DNA of 7,708 bases from Chlamydiia bacterium (GTDB taxonomy: Bacteria > Chlamydiota > Chlamydiia > Chlamydiales > JACKPQ01): the NCBI GenBank assembly GCA_030433395.1, contig JAUILX010000046.1, forward strand, positions 1 to 7,708. Direction: 5' to 3'. Positions within the stretch are counted from its first letter, which is position 1. Every line of letters starts with the position of its first letter. Both the position numbers and the translations under genes were made by a program. Below are positions 5,127-7,708 of this stretch, piece by piece. The notes under the pieces are model-generated. The model saw only the letters and a program-made list of their open reading frames with translations, was not told the origin of the DNA and did no database searches.

Positions 5127-7708
5127 TTATTCTCCCACCAATGCAAGTGACTCTTCTTTTGATGCATGCTCAGGCTTAATATCCAGCCCAAGTCCTTGCA
5201 TCTCTTTAATTAGGACGTTAAACGATTCAGGCGTTCCAGCCTTCAACGTGTTGTCCCCTTTGACAATGGATTCGTAGCAGCGCGTACGCCCTTCGACATC
5301 ATCTGATTTAACTGTTAGCATCTCTTGAAGCAGGTATGCTGCTCCGTAAGCTTCAAGTGCCCATACCTCCATCTCACCGAAACGCTGACCACCCATCTGG
5401 GCTTTACCACCAAGAGGCTGCTGCGTTACTAGAGAGTAAGGACCAATTGAGCGTGCGTGAATTTTATCGGCCACAAGGTGCGATAGTTTCAGAACGTACA
5501 TGTAACCAACTACAACGCGGTTATCAAAACGCTCTCCGGTACGGCCATCATAGAGGAACATTTTTCCGTCGTCTGATAATCCTTGCTCATTCATCATCTC
5601 CCAGATACGCTCTTCTGGAAATCCTTCAAACACAGGAGTCTTGATGTAGATTCCAGCTTTCTTAGCCGCAAACCCAAGGTGCGTTTCAAGAAGCTGACCA
5701 AGGTTCATACGCGAAGGAACGCCAAGTGGGTTTAAAATCACTTCAATGGTTTCCCCATTTTGTAAGTATGGCATATCTGCTTCAGGAACAATGTTAGAGA
5801 CAACACCCTTGTTACCGTGGCGGCCAGCCATTTTATCACCAACTTGAAGCTTACGCTTAGTCGCAATGTAGACCTTAACTTGGCGAATGACGCCAGCATC
5901 AAGCTCTGTGTCACCTTTGCGCATGTGTTCGACTTCAGTCTTATGTTCCATATAAAGCTTTTCTAAAGCCTGCTGTCCTTCGATAAGCACTTTTTTCACA
6001 GCTTTATAGAGCTCATTTTCTGGGATGATGAGGTCTTCAAGATTTTCAGCTTCGATTTTTTCAATCATCTCTTGTAGAATCTCATCCCCTTCTTTAATGA
6101 CAATATCGCCACTCTTACGATGTAAGATCGGCGCAGGGGCTGCTGTATCAAGAAGCAAGGCTCCAAGGTGATCATGTTGCTGCATGAGTATCTCGGTTTC
6201 TTTTTCTTTGAATTCAGCGTGAATCTCTTTAATTATCGATGTTTCGTAGACTTGTTGCTCATCTGTTTTTGAAAGAGGATCGCGCTTAGAAAGGCTGAGT
6301 TTATTCTGTACAAAACCAGATACTCCCGGAGGGGCTGTTAATGATACATCTTTAAAGTCAGCAGCTTTCTCGCCAAAGATAGCCCGCAATAAACGTTCTT
6401 CAGGAGCCAGCTCTGTTTCAGATTTTGGAGTGATTTTACCAACCAAAACATCACCAGGCTTAACTTCAGCACCAATGCGAATTGTTCCATCTTCTTCTAA
6501 GTTGAGGCGTTGCTCTTCAGATAACCCAGGGATATCTCGAGTGATCTCTTCTTTTCCAAGTTTTGTCATCTGCGCAGAAGCTTCAAACTCTTCAAGATAG
6601 ATGGAAGTGTAAGCATCCTCGCGAACAAGCTTTTCAGAAATAATGATCGCATCTTCATAGTTGTATCCACACCAAGGCATGAAGGCAACTAGAGCATTTT
6701 TACCAAGGGCCACTTCACCCTTATCAGTTGCAGGTCCATCGGCAATCACATCCCCTGCTAGCACAACATCTCCAACTTCGCAAAGTGGAGTTTGGTTTAC
6801 GCATGTGCCACTGTTTGATCGCATAAACTTAGTCAGGTTATAGGTATGTTTTTGAAGTGGATTTGCTTTGGGTGCAATAACGATGGTATAACCGTCAACG
6901 TATTCAATTGTTCCTTCTTCTTCAGCTATAATGACAGCACCAGAATCTCGAGCGGCACGCTTTTCAATGCCCGTCCCGACGATCGGAGCGTCAGTTTTAA
7001 GAAGTGGAACAGCTTGGCGTTGCATGTTAGAGCCCATGAGAGCACGGTTAGCATCATCGTGTTCTAGGAATGGAATTAGCCCTGTAACAATTGAAACGAG
7101 CTGTTTTGGGCTAACGTCCATGTGAGTCACACGGTCTGTGTCGATTTTTAGTGATTCACCGCGGTTACGAGCCCAAACAATGTTTTCTTTAAACATGTGG
7201 TGCTCGTCGAGTTCGGCAGAAGCCTGTGCAATGACGCAGTTTTCTTCCTGATCTGCTGTCATGTACTCGATTTCTTCGGATACAACACCATCCTTGACCA
7301 TGCGGTATGGTGTTTCAATGAATCCAAATTCGTTGATTTTAGCAAAGGATGACATCGAGGTGATCAAACCAATGTTTGGTCCCTCTGGAGTCTCAATCGG
7401 GCAAATACGACCGTAGTGACTTGGATGAACATCACGAACTTCAAATCCAGCTCTTTCACGGTTTAGGCCACCAGGCCCAAGAGATGAAAGACGGCGTTTG
7501 TGAGTTAGCTCAGCAATTGGGTTTGTTTGATCCATAAACTGTGAAAGTTGCGATCTACCAAAGAAGTCTTTAAGCACACCGGCTAATCCTTTAGCAGATA
7601 CTAGCTTACCAGGAGTCAGTGTATCTGATGTAAAGTCAAAAAGATTCATGCGCTCTTTGATGATTTTTTCCATTCGCGCTAGACCAACACGGCATTGGTT
7701 TTGCACAA
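5127..7708 (-). CDS. rpoB: DNA-directed RNA polymerase subunit beta, C-terminal two thirds (5' end outside window)
   Basis: The beta subunit forms one side of the DNA/RNA channel and the rifampicin pocket. About 860 residues are visible, corresponding to E. coli beta from about residue 458 to the end, and TAA is at 5127-5129. The frame is open at the right edge, so the GTG at 7704-7706 is an internal Val codon (VQNQCRVGLARMEKIIKERM). Counting that codon as 1, the rifampicin region is at 52-81, the GYNYED motif at 347-352 (E. coli E813/D814), and the flap region near 420-465 (PEERLLRAIFGEKAADFKD). The active-site lysines of KRKLQVGDKMAGRHGNKG are K617 and K625 (E. coli K1065/K1073). The C-terminal clamp contact PLGGKAQMGGQRFGEMEVWA starts at 764. 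A charged, probably helical segment at about 490-605 lies where E. coli has the beta SI2 insertion. It is followed four bases later by rpoC. The promoter and upstream ribosomal protein genes expected for this cluster are outside the window. Confidence 0.99.
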   Translation of the reverse strand, partial: VQNQCRVGLARMEKIIKERMNLFDFTSDTLTPGKLVSAKGLAGVLKDFFGRSQLSQFMDQTNPIAELTHKRRLSSLGPGGLNRERAGFEVRDVHPSHYGRICPIETPEGPNIGLITSMSSFAKINEFGFIETPYRMVKDGVVSEEIEYMTADQEENCVIAQASAELDEHHMFKENIVWARNRGESLKIDTDRVTHMDVSPKQLVSIVTGLIPFLEHDDANRALMGSNMQRQAVPLLKTDAPIVGTGIEKRAARDSGAVIIAEEEGTIEYVDGYTIVIAPKANPLQKHTYNLTKFMRSNSGTCVNQTPLCEVGDVVLAGDVIADGPATDKGEVALGKNALVAFMPWCGYNYEDAIIISEKLVREDAYTSIYLEEFEASAQMTKLGKEEITRDIPGLSEEQRLNLEEDGTIRIGAEVKPGDVLVGKITPKSETELAPEERLLRAIFGEKAADFKDVSLTAPPGVSGFVQNKLSLSKRDPLSKTDEQQVYETSIIKEIHAEFKEKETEILMQQHDHLGALLLDTAAPAPILHRKSGDIVIKEGDEILQEMIEKIEAENLEDLIIPENELYKAVKKVLIEGQQALEKLYMEHKTEVEHMRKGDTELDAGVIRQVKVYIATKRKLQVGDKMAGRHGNKGVVSNIVPEADMPYLQNGETIEVILNPLGVPSRMNLGQLLETHLGFAAKKAGIYIKTPVFEGFPEERIWEMMNEQGLSDDGKMFLYDGRTGERFDNRVVVGYMYVLKLSHLVADKIHARSIGPYSLVTQQPLGGKAQMGGQRFGEMEVWALEAYGAAYLLQEMLTVKSDDVEGRTRCYESIVKGDNTLKAGTPESFNVLIKEMQGLGLDIKPEHASKEESLALVGE
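5132..5136 (-). promoter_or_regulatory. Ribosome binding site of rpoC, inside the end of rpoB
   Basis: On the minus strand GGGAG lies 9 bases before the rpoC ATG, within the last codons of rpoB (TGGTGGGAGAATAACTAAATG shortened here to GGGAGAATAACTAAATG). It supports the ATG at 5120-5122 as the true start. Since it is covered by ribosomes finishing rpoB and the stop-to-start gap is only four bases, re-initiation or coupling of the two subunits is likely. Confidence 0.7.
7464..7553 (-). other. rpoB: Rifampicin-resistance-determining region of rpoB
   Basis: This segment aligns without gaps to E. coli beta residues 509-538. The main resistance positions carry susceptible residues: Q513, D516 (bases 7530-7532), H526, R529, S531 and L533 (E. 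coli numbering). Differences from E. coli are N518T, L521I, S522A, I524L, I530L, A532S and T539-side changes that lie outside the pocket core. S522A is the only one at a known resistance position, and alanine there is not a classical resistance change. Susceptibility is inferred from the sequence and has not been shown. Confidence 0.85.

Noticed and set aside
5336..5644. Plus-strand frame (102 codons) antisense to rpoB
   Set aside because: It is a shadow of the highly conserved rpoB C-terminal region. The frames at 6661-6843, 6846-7067 and 6931-7125 were rejected likewise.
1..7708. CRISPR arrays, tRNA/rRNA genes, insertion sequences or defence genes
   Set aside because: None seen. Nearly all bases belong to tal, rpoC, rpoB or the broken gene, with no direct-repeat arrays or transposase-like frames.

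Overview
The window comes from a member of the Chlamydiae, most likely a Chlamydia-related (environmental) lineage. RpoB and RpoC read as chlamydial type, RpoC is 1399 aa (about the length I recall for chlamydial RpoC), and a transaldolase gene lies next to rpoC, a neighbour I recall from Chlamydiaceae genomes. The assignment rests on recognising protein sequence and gene order, with no database search. I would not name a genus.

Layout: bases 1-239 (+) hold the last 78 codons of a transaldolase (tal). Bases 240-922 hold no intact gene. Most of this stretch (about 279-899, +) is covered by one continuous coding signal broken by a TGA and by a one-base frameshift, with a damaged-looking start as well. 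Restored, it would be a membrane protein of about 206 aa with a single hydrophobic block of about 59 residues between hydrophilic ends, a layout like that of chlamydial inclusion-membrane (Inc) proteins. A perfect 11-bp inverted repeat (887-911) lies at the convergent junction. Bases 923-5122 (-) are a complete rpoC. Bases 5127-7708 (-) are the C-terminal two thirds of rpoB, which runs off the right edge.

rpoB and rpoC are co-directional, four bases apart, and clearly co-transcribed and probably translationally coupled. They encode the two large subunits that together form the RNA polymerase active site. All landmark residues I looked for are present: the catalytic Asp triad, both zinc sites, the bridge helix, the trigger loop and the rifampicin pocket. 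tal is convergent to rpoBC, whereas I recall it following rpoC on the same strand in Chlamydiaceae. The sequence is ordinary core genome apart from the decayed gene between tal and rpoC, and I see no previously undescribed system.
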